Origin: an uncultured Clostridia bacterium
Lineage (GTDB): Bacteria; Bacillota; Clostridia; Oscillospirales; Ruminococcaceae
Direction of reading: 5' to 3'
Assembly: GCA_947627875.1 (NCBI GenBank)
Contig: CANQXS010000003.1
Location: forward strand, 62,001 to 126,000
Length of the DNA stretch: 64,000 nt
Shown here: positions 53,385 through 62,242 of the stretch, piece by piece
Numbering within the stretch: position 1 is the stretch's first letter
Layout: each line of letters opens with the position of its first letter
Position numbers and translations under genes: made by a program
The notes under the pieces: model-generated
Database searches by the model: none
The model's input: only the letters and a program-made list of their open reading frames with translations
What the model was told of the DNA's origin: nothing

Positions 53385-54470
53385 TCAATACTTTGTGGGC
53401 TCCGAGGAAAGGTATTTCTTGACCATAAGCGCGATCTTGAAGATGATAGCGTGGTCGAACTCGCGAAGGTCGAGCCCCGTGAGCTTCTTTATCTTCTCGA
53501 GGCGGTAAACAAGGGTGTTTCTGTGGACAAAGAGCTTGCGCGAGGTCTCCGAGACGTTGAGGTTGTTCTCGAAGAACTTCTGAATAGTGAACAGAGTCTC
53601 CTGGTCGAGCGACTCTATTGAGCCCTTCTTGAAAACTTCCTTGAGGAAGGTCTCGCAGAGGGTGGTGGGTAGGTGGTAGATGAGCCTTGCGATGCCGAGA
53701 TTTTCATAGCTTACTATGGTTTTATCGGTGTCGAATACCTTTCCGACCTCGAGGGCTATCTGGGCTTCTTTAAACGAGACCGCAAGCGCGCGGACGGTAT
53801 CGACAACGGTGCCGATTCCGACGTTTACCCTCGTGTAGAATTCGCTCGAAAGGGTATCGGCAATAGAGAACGCCAGCTTTTCGAGGTCGGCGGGCTCAAT
53901 CGACGGGCGGACCTCTTTAATGAGGACGATATCCGCCTCGGAGGTGGTGAAAACAAAGTCTTTATTCTTGTCGGGGAAGAGGTTCTGAATAACGTCGAAC
54001 GCGGAGACGTCGTTGGAAGAGACTATTCTTATGAGCAGTACGACGCGGTGCGCTTCGTTGTTGAAATGGAGCTCGCGCGCCTTTATCATAATGTCTCCCG
54101 GGAGAATATTGTCTAAAACGACGTTCTTGACGAAGTTGGTGCGGTCATACTTTTCGTCGTAGAACTGCTGGAGATTCGAGAGGGCAACGCAGAGCATCGA
54201 AGCGGTCTTATAGGCAGACTCGTCCGTTCCCTCGACAAATACGGCGTATTCATTCTTGGTCTTGGCTCCAAAGGGCTTATAGGTGTAGCCGTCGCGGACG
54301 AAATAATCGAAGGTCTCGTTCAGATCCAACGATACATATTCGTTTGCGGAGCCTATCTTTGAGACGTCGCTGCAGGCTACTACAAGGGCTCCCTCGTCGA
54401 CGACGCCGATCTCACAGCCGACCGTCTCGCTCATCTGATGTACGATACCTTGGAAAAATCTGTTAGGCAT
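53385..54470 (-). CDS. CdaR/PucR-family transcriptional regulator
   Basis: 361 residues. The C-terminal HTH_30 (FFENNLNVSETSRKLFVHRN then TLVYRLEKIKKLTGLDLRE) is typical of CdaR/PucR. The middle has a GGDEF-like fold without catalytic motif (VNVGIGTVVDTVRALAVSFK). The N terminus may sense sugar diacids or other small ligands. Separated by 33 bp from ftsE, possibly in the same transcript. The target genes are unknown. Confidence 0.85.
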   Translation of the reverse strand: MPNRFFQGIVHQMSETVGCEIGVVDEGALVVACSDVSKIGSANEYVSLDLNETFDYFVRDGYTYKPFGAKTKNEYAVFVEGTDESAYKTASMLCVALSNLQQFYDEKYDRTNFVKNVVLDNILPGDIMIKARELHFNNEAHRVVLLIRIVSSNDVSAFDVIQNLFPDKNKDFVFTTSEADIVLIKEVRPSIEPADLEKLAFSIADTLSSEFYTRVNVGIGTVVDTVRALAVSFKEAQIALEVGKVFDTDKTIVSYENLGIARLIYHLPTTLCETFLKEVFKKGSIESLDQETLFTIQKFFENNLNVSETSRKLFVHRNTLVYRLEKIKKLTGLDLREFDHAIIFKIALMVKKYLSSEPTKY

Positions 54471-54785
54471 AGTTGTTACTCCCCAAAAAATATTTCAGCA
54501 CTCTTTCCGAACGCGGGCATTTAAGCCCGAGCGCTCGCTTCGTATGCGACGCGTGCGCTTTTTATGCGCCGTAAACCGACCGCAACGCCGAATTTTCGCG
54601 TCTGAATCATTATATCATTTATTTTCGGAAGATGTGTTAATAAAGTGTGAATAACCACAAAAAAATAATGACTTTTTTATACAGAATCACCAACGTACAA
54701 ATTTTGCCTCCGAAAACGGGAAAATATATGTGCAAAAGTACAGACTACGCGGGGCGAAAATCTGGAAAGGGGAGCCCCGAAGGCA
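54471..54785. other. Intergenic region upstream of the CdaR/PucR gene
   Basis: No gene is convincing. On the minus strand a TATAAT (54609-54614) may be the -10 of the regulator, with a poor -35. The GC-rich stretch 54515-54590 can fold on itself and would form part of the leader. Confidence 0.5.
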
Positions 54786-54821
54786 AAAAAGAAACGGCTC
54801 CGCCAAAGCGCGAAGCCGTTT
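54786..54821 (-). terminator. Terminator of ptsH
   Basis: On the minus strand a 12-bp stem with one G-U pair (AAACGGCTTCGC with GCGGAGCCGTTT) is followed by CTTTTTT. Confidence 0.85.
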
Positions 54822-54856
54822 ACAGGGAAAAATCACTGATGTTAAGATGATGGCTC

Positions 54857-55132
54857 TTATGATCTTGCTTCTTCGGAAAACTCGCTGTCCACCAAAGAAA
54901 CGAGACTCGAAACGGCGGTTTCCTCGTCTGCTCCGTCGGCTATGATGCGGATACCGGTTCCGCCGATAATGCCGAGGGACAGTACACCGAGAAGGCTCTT
55001 GCCGTTTACACGTCTCTCTTCCTTTTCGACCCAAATCGAAGACTTGAATTCGTTTGCCTTCTGGATGAAGAAGGTTGCCGGACGGGCGTGAAGACCGATC
55101 TGATTCTTAACAACTACATCTTTAACAAACAT
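54857..55132 (-). CDS. ptsH: Phosphocarrier protein HPr
   Basis: 91 residues. His15 in GLHARPATF takes phosphate from enzyme I; Ser46 in NGKSLLGVLSLGI is the HPr-kinase site used in Firmicute carbon catabolite control. Both are present, so this is HPr rather than Crh. Monocistronic; no enzyme I gene is nearby. Confidence 0.95.
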   Translation of the reverse strand: MFVKDVVVKNQIGLHARPATFFIQKANEFKSSIWVEKEERRVNGKSLLGVLSLGIIGGTGIRIIADGADEETAVSSLVSLVDSEFSEEARS

Positions 55133-55186
55133 AACATACTCTCCGTTTCAATTATTAAAATGTACCTGTTGGATTAACGTGATGTT

Positions 55187-55215
55187 AGTATACAAATTTT
55201 TTTGCCGATAGTCAA
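55187..55215 (-). promoter_or_regulatory. Promoter of ptsH
   Basis: On the minus strand TTGACT (55210-55215), 17 bp and TATACT (55187-55192), about 55 nt before the start. The remaining 55216-55352 holds no gene. Confidence 0.8.
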
Positions 55216-55352
55216 CGGACAAAACCGATGAATCAAAGCTTTTCACCAAAATTTCTGCCATTTGCCGACGCCCTGCCAAATTTTAAGACCCCAATTTGTG
55301 CATTTTGCTATAGATTTTTCAGCGAATGAGAGCACAATAAACAAACAAAAAT

Positions 55353-56114
55353 TCACTTATTGTTGAAAAATTCAGGCATATCCTCATATCTCGCTCTGAG
55401 CTCCGAAAGATAAGCCCTGTCGGCGTCGGTGAGCGGGGCGGTTTCGAGGAGCTCTGGGCGCTTAAGATATGTCTCCTCAAGCGATTTTTCCCGCCGCCAT
55501 TTCATTATATTCGCGTGGTGACCCGAAACGAGTATGTCCGGCACCGGCATGTCCTGCCAAATCTGAGGCTTGGTATACTGGGGGTATTCAAGCAGTCCGC
55601 TGTAATGGCTCTCGTCCATAAAGCAGTCCTCCTGAGAGAGCGTACCGTCAAGAAGGCGGACGACCCCGTCGGCGAGTATCATAGCGGGGAGCTCTCCGCC
55701 GGTGAGAACGTAGTCGCCGACAGAAATTTCCTCGGCCTCTAATTTGTCGAGCACCCGCTGGTCGACGCCCTCGTAATGCCCGCAGAGGATAAAGAGGTCC
55801 TCGCCCGCCGAGGCAAGCTCCTTCAGGCGCTGCTGATTCAGGGTCTTTCCTCGGGGAGACATATATATAACGTGAGGTCTGCGCTCGCCGACGACGGCTT
55901 TGTAGCACTGCCAAATCGGCTCGGCAAGAAGAAGCATTCCCTGCCGCTCGGAATACGGGGTGTCGTCTACGCGGTGATGCTTATCGAAGGCGTAGTCGCG
56001 TATCTGGTGGCAGTAAAGCTCGAAAACGCCTTTGTTCCGCGCCCTGCCTACAATGCTTTGCCCGAGGTAGGTCTCGCATATTTCGGGGAAAAGAGTTGCT
56101 ATGTCAATCCTCAT
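55353..56114 (-). CDS. trmD: tRNA (guanine37-N1)-methyltransferase
   Basis: 253 residues from ATG 56114 (GGAGGG 8 nt upstream), overlapping rimM by 11 bp. The trefoil-knot SAM site is seen in LCGHYEGVDQRVLD and EISVGDYVLTGGELPAMILA. Methylates G37 of tRNAs to prevent frameshifting. Last gene of the ylxM-ffh operon. Confidence 0.95.
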   Translation of the reverse strand: MRIDIATLFPEICETYLGQSIVGRARNKGVFELYCHQIRDYAFDKHHRVDDTPYSERQGMLLLAEPIWQCYKAVVGERRPHVIYMSPRGKTLNQQRLKELASAGEDLFILCGHYEGVDQRVLDKLEAEEISVGDYVLTGGELPAMILADGVVRLLDGTLSQEDCFMDESHYSGLLEYPQYTKPQIWQDMPVPDILVSGHHANIMKWRREKSLEETYLKRPELLETAPLTDADRAYLSELRARYEDMPEFFNNK

Positions 56115-56610
56115 CAAAAAGTCCCTCCATCGGGAAGACGGTCATTTTTCCCGCTTCGACGTCGGTTTTGAGCACCACCGACGGTATCGCGGGGATATAG
56201 TATTTCTTTCCGTCCTTCGTTATTTCGTAGACGTCGTTTGCTCCCGTTCCGAAAACGTCGGTTATCCTGCCGTAGGACCTTCCGCTTTCGTCGACTGCTT
56301 CGAGCCCAACGAGGTCGGCGATAAAATAGCTCCCCGCGGGAAGCTTTATATCGCTTCGGTCGGCATAGAGAATCTTATTCCGAAGCGTCTGGGCGGCTTC
56401 GGGTGTATCTGTTCCCGCGAGCTTAAGTATCGCCATTTCCCCGCCCTTCGGGCGCGCGCGCTCCACCGGATATACGGTCGAGCCGTCCTTTGAATAGAGC
56501 TTTTTAAGCTTGCAGAGCACCGCGGGCGAGTCGCACCACGCCTGAGCGTTGACCTCGCCCTTTATTCCGTGAACGGAAACTATCTTTGCAATTTCAAGAT
56601 ATTTTTTCAT
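56104..56610 (-). CDS. rimM: 16S rRNA processing protein RimM
   Basis: 168 residues: N-terminal barrel (IAKIVSVHGIKGEVNAQAWC) and C-terminal PRC domain (YFIADLVGLEAVDESGRSYG, YYIPAIPSVVLKTD). Binds S19 and matures the 30S head. Confidence 0.94.
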   Translation of the reverse strand: MKKYLEIAKIVSVHGIKGEVNAQAWCDSPAVLCKLKKLYSKDGSTVYPVERARPKGGEMAILKLAGTDTPEAAQTLRNKILYADRSDIKLPAGSYFIADLVGLEAVDESGRSYGRITDVFGTGANDVYEITKDGKKYYIPAIPSVVLKTDVEAGKMTVFPMEGLFDED

Positions 56611-56658
56611 GGCACCTCATTATGAAAAATGCGGCTCAAAGGCTGAGCCGCGTTTTCA

Positions 56659-56892
56659 TTAGTCGATTTCCACCTTTATGTCCTGATTGTTTCTGGCGGC
56701 GGCGGAGCGCATCAGAGTGCGGATAGCCTTGGCGATTCTGCCCTGCTTTCCGATTACTCTTCCCATATCGTCGGGTGCAACGTGAAGATGGAAAACGATT
56801 ACTCCCTCTTCATTGGGTTCGTCCTGAACCACCTCGACGGCGGTCTTATCGTCGACAAGTCCGACGGCGATGTTCTTTAAAAGTTCAGTCAT
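56659..56892 (-). CDS. khpA: KH-domain RNA-binding protein KhpA
   Basis: 77 residues with one KH domain: HLHVAPDDMGRVIGKQGRIA holds the GxxG loop (GKQG). Works with KhpB on RNAs that affect cell elongation and division. Its place between rpsP and rimM is conserved in Firmicutes. Confidence 0.93.
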   Translation of the reverse strand: MTELLKNIAVGLVDDKTAVEVVQDEPNEEGVIVFHLHVAPDDMGRVIGKQGRIAKAIRTLMRSAAARNNQDIKVEID

Positions 56893-56922
56893 TTTTTAAG
56901 TTCCTTTCCGGTTGATTATTGT

Positions 56923-57165
56923 TCAGATGATGCCGTTTTTCTTAAAGAGAGCCTTTACGGTATCGGTCGGCTGAGCGCCGGTGTCGATCCACTTTTTCGC
57001 CTTTTCCGCGTCAGCCTTAAGGGTGGCGGGTTCGGTAGTGGGGTCGTAGTAGCCTATCTCCTCAATGAAGCGACCGTCGCGGGGATAACGCGAATCGGCG
57101 ACGACGATGCGGTAGAAGGGGTTCTTCTTGGCACCGATTCTTCTGAGCCTGATCTTTACTGCCAT
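56923..57165 (-). CDS. rpsP: 30S ribosomal protein S16
   Basis: 80 residues, [20 protein letters not shown] and [20 protein letters not shown], both diagnostic. Good GGAGGTG ribosome site. In the ffh operon, as in Bacillus. Confidence 0.96.
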   Translation of the reverse strand: MAVKIRLRRIGAKKNPFYRIVVADSRYPRDGRFIEEIGYYDPTTEPATLKADAEKAKKWIDTGAQPTDTVKALFKKNGII

Positions 57166-57242
57166 AATATATTCACCTCCTGATAGTGATAAAAGATGTA
57201 ATTGCTTTATTTGTTTTATGGCGGTTTATCGCCGTAAAAGAC

Positions 57243-58613
57243 CTATTTGAGATTCGAGAGGTTCTGCATAAGCTCCTTCGGTATCGCGGGCATCTTTTTG
57301 CGCTTGCCCTTGCCGTTTCTGCCCGAGCCGGTTATGCCCATCTGCTTCATAAGCTTCTGCATCTGCTCATACTGCTTCAAAAGGCGGTTGACGTCCTCAA
57401 CTCTGGTGCCGCTTCCGGCGGCTATCCTGCGCTTTCGCGAGGGATTTATGAGCGAGGGCTTCGCGCGCTCCGCAGGGGTCATCGAGAGGATAATAGCTTC
57501 GGTCCTCGGGACCTGCTTTTCGTCGATCTGGTCTTCGTCTATCTTGTTTCCGCCCGGCATCATCGCAAGAAGCGAGCGCAAAGAGCCCATTTTTTTGATC
57601 TGGCGCATCTGGTCGAGCAGGTCGTTGAGGTCAAAGCCCCCCTGCTGCATTTTACCTGCAAGGCGCTCGGCTTCCTTTTCGTCGAATGAGCTCTGAGCCT
57701 TTTCTATCAGCGAGAGAACGTCGCCCATACCGAGTATCCTCGAAGCCATTCTGTCGGGGTGGAATACCTCGAAGTCGTCGAGCTTTTCGCCGGTGCCGAT
57801 GAATTTTATCGGCTTGCCGGTAGCCGCAAGAACCGAAAGCGCCGCGCCGCCGCGGGTATCGGAATCGAGCTTGGTAAGAATAACGCTGTTGATGCCTATC
57901 TGCTCGTCGAACGTTTTGGCGACGTTTACTGCTTCCTGCCCCGTCATAGCGTCTACAACGAGGATTATCTCTGAGGGCTCGGCTATCTCTTTTATGTCCT
58001 TGAGCTCCTGCATAAGCTCTTCGTCTATTTGCAGGCGCCCTGCGGTATCGAAAAGGACTATGTCGTTGCCGTAGTCGCGGGCGTGTTTAACCGCTTCCCG
58101 CGCGATTTTACGCGGATCGGTCTGCCCCATTTCAAAAACGGGGACTCCCGCCCTTTCGCCGACGATTTTGAGCTGCTCTATCGCCGCGGGGCGGTAGATG
58201 TCGCATCCGACCAAAAGCGGGCGGTGCTCCTGAGCTTTAAAATACTTCGCAAGCTTAGCTGCGTGGGTGGTTTTACCGCTTCCCTGAAGACCGCACATCA
58301 TAATGACGCAAGGCGGCTTGGAGGGGAAGTTTATCTTTGAGCTGCTCTCGCCCATAAGCGCGATGAGCTCTTCGTGGACTATCTTTATGACCTGCTGGGC
58401 GGGGGTGAGGCTTTCGAGGACCTCGGAGCCTACGCAGCGCTCGGTCACCTTAGCGACAAAGTCCTTGACCACTTTATAGCTTACGTCCGCCTCTAAAAGC
58501 GCCATGCGCACCTCGCGCATACACGCCTTGACGTCCGCCTCGGAGAGCTTGCCGCGGTTTTTCAGCCTTTTGAAAACGGCGCCGAGCTTTTCCGACAAGC
58601 CTTCAAATGCCAT
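57243..58613 (-). CDS. ffh: Signal recognition particle protein Ffh
   Basis: 456 residues: N domain, GTPase G domain (MMCGLQGSGKTTHAAKLA, DTAGRLQIDEELM, TKLDSDTRGGAAL) and Met-rich M domain (from about 300) with RIAAGSGTRVEDVNRLLKQY, the SRP RNA-binding helix. Targets membrane proteins to FtsY. Second gene of the operon after ylxM. Confidence 0.96.
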   Translation of the reverse strand: MAFEGLSEKLGAVFKRLKNRGKLSEADVKACMREVRMALLEADVSYKVVKDFVAKVTERCVGSEVLESLTPAQQVIKIVHEELIALMGESSSKINFPSKPPCVIMMCGLQGSGKTTHAAKLAKYFKAQEHRPLLVGCDIYRPAAIEQLKIVGERAGVPVFEMGQTDPRKIAREAVKHARDYGNDIVLFDTAGRLQIDEELMQELKDIKEIAEPSEIILVVDAMTGQEAVNVAKTFDEQIGINSVILTKLDSDTRGGAALSVLAATGKPIKFIGTGEKLDDFEVFHPDRMASRILGMGDVLSLIEKAQSSFDEKEAERLAGKMQQGGFDLNDLLDQMRQIKKMGSLRSLLAMMPGGNKIDEDQIDEKQVPRTEAIILSMTPAERAKPSLINPSRKRRIAAGSGTRVEDVNRLLKQYEQMQKLMKQMGITGSGRNGKGKRKKMPAIPKELMQNLSNLK

Positions 58614-58635
58614 TCGGTTTCGCTCCTTTTTAAAA

Positions 58636-58998
58636 TTATCTGCCTGTCTGCTCTATAACGGCTTTTATCCGCTCGAGCTTTTCGATAACGCTTTTTGTGG
58701 TGGTATACGAGCGGCAGTCGGCGATTATTTCGTCGCAGCGCGCGCCGACCTCGTCGAGAAGCTTGTCGTATTTTTCAAGCATCTCTACTACGCCGATCTT
58801 TCCGTCGAGGTCCAAAAGCGTCTCCTCGCCGCGCTTTATGCTGTCGCGGACGCCCTGGCGGGAGATACCGTCGTTGGCTGCAATTTCGGAGAGGGATAAA
58901 TCCTCGTTGTAATAAAGCTCGAGCATTTCGCGCTGCTTATCGGTCAGAACACCGCCGTAAATGTCAAGCAAAGAGGAGAACTTCAAATCCTTAGCCAC
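58636..58998 (-). CDS. ylxM: SRP-associated HTH protein YlxM
   Basis: 120 residues. Sigma-like HTH: LTDKQREMLELYYNEDLSLS then EIAANDGISRQGVRDSIKRG. YlxM binds SRP in streptococci and modulates its GTPase. Located before ffh in Firmicutes, 22 bp here. Confidence 0.93.
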   Translation of the reverse strand: MAKDLKFSSLLDIYGGVLTDKQREMLELYYNEDLSLSEIAANDGISRQGVRDSIKRGEETLLDLDGKIGVVEMLEKYDKLLDEVGARCDEIIADCRSYTTTKSVIEKLERIKAVIEQTGR

Positions 58999-59071
58999 AC
59001 AATATCACCCTTTCGGAAGCTGCTCGGGACACTAAATGTCGTGCTTAATGTAAAGCAAAACGGCTTTACAG

Positions 59072-59106
59072 TGGTATATTATATACCATTATGCCGCCGT
59101 TGTCAA
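59072..59106 (-). promoter_or_regulatory. Promoter of the ylxM-ffh operon with a 17-bp palindrome on the -10
   Basis: On the minus strand TTGACA (59101-59106), 17 bp and TATAAT (59078-59083). The -10 is embedded in the perfect palindrome TGGTATATTATATACCA (59072-59088), which would be well placed for a repressor. Confidence 0.85.
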
Positions 59107-59202
59107 GAGGATATTAAAAATTTTCGGAAAATTATACTTTTTGTAATTCTGAGCGCATTTTTTGGTAAACAAACGGTTGACTTTCAAACGACAAATCGTT
59201 AA

Positions 59203-59231
59203 TTGACTTTAAGGAAATCCGATGGTAAAAT
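59203..59231 (+). promoter_or_regulatory. Promoter of the XRE-TPR gene
   Basis: TTGACT (59203-59208), 17 bp and TAAAAT (59226-59231), 40 nt before ATG 59271. Confidence 0.65.
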
Positions 59232-59270
59232 TAAAGCACACCGGTGAATAAAACTTTTGGAGGAATAAAA

Positions 59271-60353
59271 ATGGCTTTTGAAATAGGAAAACAGCTTAAA
59301 GAGCTCCGTGTGCGCGACGGTCGCACGCAGGACGAAGTCGCGGCGGCGCTCGGAGTAACCGCTCAGGCGGTGTCGAGGTGGGAAAAAGCCGTCTGCTGTC
59401 CAGATATCGGGCTGCTGCCGTCGATTGCGAACTACTTCAACGTATCCATCGACCGGCTTTTCGGCTATGACGTCGAGCGCAAAAGAAAGATAGACGCTCT
59501 TTGCAAAAAGCTCGCTGAAATGAACCGCGAAAACAACGGCGAGGACGTCTCGATGAGCGAGTGCATACGCCTTGCGCGGGAGGGGCTTCTCGAATTTCCC
59601 GGGAACCCGCAGGTAATGCTTGCGCTCGCGGATATCCTCTATAACGCGGGATATGTCCGCTACGGCGAGTTTCACCTCACCGACGAGGAGGGGTATGACG
59701 TTTTCGACGTCGAGCGGCACAAAAAATACGCCGAGTGGCAGGAGGCTATATCGCTCTACGAGAGGGTGATACCTTTGCTCGAGGACGGCGACGAAAAGTT
59801 TGGCGCAGTAAATTTGCTTGTAAATCTTTACGCAGTGACCGGCGAGACCGAAAAGGCGGCAAAGCTCGCCGAAAGGGCGCCGACAATGTGGGGCTGCCGC
59901 GAATTTCTGAGCATCGGCGGGCTTTGCGGCAAAAAGCGCTCCGAAGCCTTTGAAGACGCGGTTATTGCGCTTGCGCAAAATCTTGTCCGGTATACGGTTT
60001 ACTGCGAAATTTCGAGGAACACCGATTCTCCCGCCGCGACCGCGAAAGCAGTTGCAAAGGCAATAGAAATCGGCGACGCGGTCCTCGGGGTCGGGTATCG
60101 GGACAACAAGGCGCTTAGAGCAGATCTCGCGGGGACAGCTCTGTTTCTCGCCGACCGCCTTTGGGAATCCGGCGACGGCGACGGAGCCTTTGAAGCCCTT
60201 GACGACGCTCTTCGCCGCGCGAAGACGGTAAGCGACGCCTGCGCGAAATTTCAGCCGGAATACTTCCCAAGGTTCTGCGTTAAGGGCTCCCGCCCCGAAA
60301 ACATAAAGGACGACCCGAGGTGGAGCGATTGGGTCGAAAGATGCGAGAGATAA
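59271..60353 (+). CDS. XRE-family regulator with helical-repeat domain
   Basis: 360 residues from ATG 59271 (GGAGGA upstream). The N-terminal HTH (LKELRVRDGRTQDEVAAALG then VTAQAVSRWEKAVCCPDIGL) precedes about 280 residues of TPR-like helices (MLALADILYNAGYVRYGEFH, VNLLVNLYAVTGETEKAAKL). Similar proteins in gut Clostridia sense a peptide or small ligand with the repeats. It faces away from the ylxM promoter; its targets are unknown. Confidence 0.82.
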   Translation: MAFEIGKQLKELRVRDGRTQDEVAAALGVTAQAVSRWEKAVCCPDIGLLPSIANYFNVSIDRLFGYDVERKRKIDALCKKLAEMNRENNGEDVSMSECIRLAREGLLEFPGNPQVMLALADILYNAGYVRYGEFHLTDEEGYDVFDVERHKKYAEWQEAISLYERVIPLLEDGDEKFGAVNLLVNLYAVTGETEKAAKLAERAPTMWGCREFLSIGGLCGKKRSEAFEDAVIALAQNLVRYTVYCEISRNTDSPAATAKAVAKAIEIGDAVLGVGYRDNKALRADLAGTALFLADRLWESGDGDGAFEALDDALRRAKTVSDACAKFQPEYFPRFCVKGSRPENIKDDPRWSDWVERCER

Positions 60354-60413
60354 CAGGCGCGCCGAGCTCCTAAAGGACGGGGATTACCTCAAAGTGCTCG
60401 AAAAAGTATGAGT

Positions 60414-60440
60414 AAAGGGCGGATTTCCCGCCCTTTTTTG
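60414..60440. terminator. Terminator between the XRE-TPR gene and aspS
   Basis: A 9-bp stem AAAGGGCGG/CCGCCCTTT (60414-60422 with 60428-60436) with T-runs on both sides. Confidence 0.8.
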
Positions 60441-60442
60441 CG

Positions 60443-62218
60443 CTATTCTTCGTCCGATACAGTCGCGATATGAAGCTCCCTGAGCTGCTTTTCGTCGACC
60501 GGCGACGGGCAGCCGCTCATCAGCTCGCTCGCGTTCTGGACCTTCGGGAAGGCGATGACGTCTCTTAAATTGTCTGCGTCGCAGAGTATCATCGAAAGCC
60601 TGTCGAGCCCGAGACCGACGCCGCCGTGCGGGGGCGCTCCGTATTTATAGGCGTCAACGAGGAACCCGAACTTGGCTTCTATCTCTTCGTCGGTCATTCC
60701 GAGCGCCTCAAACATTCTGTTCTGAAGCTCGGGGTCGGTTATTCTCATCGAGCCGGAGCAGAGCTCGGTGCCGTTGAGAACGAGGTCGAAGGCTGTCGCG
60801 CGGACGTTTTCGGGGTCGGTGTCGAGGTATTCGAGGCATTCCTCGAGCGGCATCGTGAACGGGTGATGCGCCGCCTCCCATTTTCCGGTCTCGTCGTTGA
60901 ATTCAAAGAAAGGCATTTCGACTATCCAAACGAAGTTGAATTTATCCTTCGGAATGATGTCGAGCCTCTTCGCGACGATAAGGCGGAGCGCTCCCAAAAC
61001 AGTGCAGACCGTCTTTTTGGTGTCTGCCGCGATGAGAACAACGTCGCCCTTTTCGGCTCCGAGCCTTGAAAGAAGCGAGTCGAGCTCGCCCTCTTTGAGG
61101 AATTTTGCAAACGAGCAGTTGGGCTGATCTTCAGTCCAGCGGACGTAAGAGAGCCCCTTTGCGCCTATTCCCTTGGCGTGCTCAACGAGCTTGTCTATCT
61201 CCTTGCGGGTATATACCGCGGCGGCGTTCTTGGCGACTATCGCCCTTACGGTCCCGCCGTTTTCGACGGCGCCTTTGAACACGCTGAAATCGCAGTTTGC
61301 GGCGAAGTCCGAGATATCCTGTATCTCCATTCCGAAGCGGGTATCGGGCTTATCCGAGCCGTAGCGGTTCATAGCGTCGGCAAAGGTCAGGCGAGGCAGC
61401 GGGAGCTCGACCTCAACGCCCTTTATCTCTCTGAACAGCCTCTTTACCCAGCCCTCGATCATATTCTGGATATCGGTCTGGTCTACGAACGACATTTCAA
61501 GGTCGATCTGAGTGAATTCCGGCTGGCGGTCGGCTCTGAGGTCTTCGTCGCGGAAGCAGCGCGCAAGCTGGATATAGCGGTCGAAGCCCGCGACCATAAG
61601 GAGCTGCTTATAGATTTGGGGCGACTGCGGAAGAGCGTAGAATTTTCCGTCGTGAATGCGGGAGGGAACAAGGTAGTCGCGCGCGCCCTCGGGGGTCGAT
61701 TTCATCATCATCGGGGTCTCGATCTCGAGGAAGCCGTTTTCATAGAAGTATTCGCGGGTTATCTGCGCGATTTTATGGCGGGTGATTATGTTTTCGGTGA
61801 GCTTGCGGGTCCTGAGGTCGAGATAGCGGTATTTGAGCTTGAGCTCGTCGTTTACCTTGTCGGAATTGGTTATCTCAAACGGCGCGGTCTGAGCCTTTGA
61901 GAGGATTTTCAGCTCGGTGACCCTTATCTCAACGGTGCCGGTGCGTATCTCCTTGTTTATGCTCTCGCGCGGGCAGACGTTTCCCTTCGCCATAAGAACA
62001 TATTCGTTCCTGACGCCGCGCGCCTTCTCGAAAATTTCGCGGTCGGTGCCGTCGCCGAATGCGAGCTGCACTATCCCCGTGCGGTCCCTGAGATCGATAA
62101 ATATGAGGTTGCCGAGGTCGCGTATCTTCTGAACGAATCCGCAGACGACGACTTCGCAGGGTTCGAGCGGAATTTCTCCGCAGTAATGCGTTCTTCTCTG
62201 ATTACCCATTCTGTCCAT
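60443..62218 (-). CDS. aspS: Aspartyl-tRNA synthetase
   Basis: 591 residues from ATG 62218 (AAGGAG 8 nt upstream). OB-fold anticodon domain, GAD insertion domain (about 290-410) and class II core: ARCFRDEDLRADRQPEFTQ (motif 2) and GVGLGLDRLSMIL (motif 3). The long bacterial form. If the host lacks AsnRS it would also charge tRNA-Asn, which the window cannot show. Downstream of hisS by 24 bp. Confidence 0.96.
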   Translation of the reverse strand: MDRMGNQRRTHYCGEIPLEPCEVVVCGFVQKIRDLGNLIFIDLRDRTGIVQLAFGDGTDREIFEKARGVRNEYVLMAKGNVCPRESINKEIRTGTVEIRVTELKILSKAQTAPFEITNSDKVNDELKLKYRYLDLRTRKLTENIITRHKIAQITREYFYENGFLEIETPMMMKSTPEGARDYLVPSRIHDGKFYALPQSPQIYKQLLMVAGFDRYIQLARCFRDEDLRADRQPEFTQIDLEMSFVDQTDIQNMIEGWVKRLFREIKGVEVELPLPRLTFADAMNRYGSDKPDTRFGMEIQDISDFAANCDFSVFKGAVENGGTVRAIVAKNAAAVYTRKEIDKLVEHAKGIGAKGLSYVRWTEDQPNCSFAKFLKEGELDSLLSRLGAEKGDVVLIAADTKKTVCTVLGALRLIVAKRLDIIPKDKFNFVWIVEMPFFEFNDETGKWEAAHHPFTMPLEECLEYLDTDPENVRATAFDLVLNGTELCSGSMRITDPELQNRMFEALGMTDEEIEAKFGFLVDAYKYGAPPHGGVGLGLDRLSMILCDADNLRDVIAFPKVQNASELMSGCPSPVDEKQLRELHIATVSDEE

Positions 62219-62242
62219 TTTTATTACTCCTTTTCCCGACGC

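Noticed and set aside
54647..54850. Open frame of 67 codons near the ptsH terminator
   Set aside because: It runs through the terminator stem and has no ribosome site; its composition is unlike a protein.
60358..60411. Short frame ending AELLKDGDYLKVLEKV after the XRE-TPR gene
   Set aside because: It has no start codon or ribosome site. It may be a relic of a similar protein's tail but is too short to support a feature.
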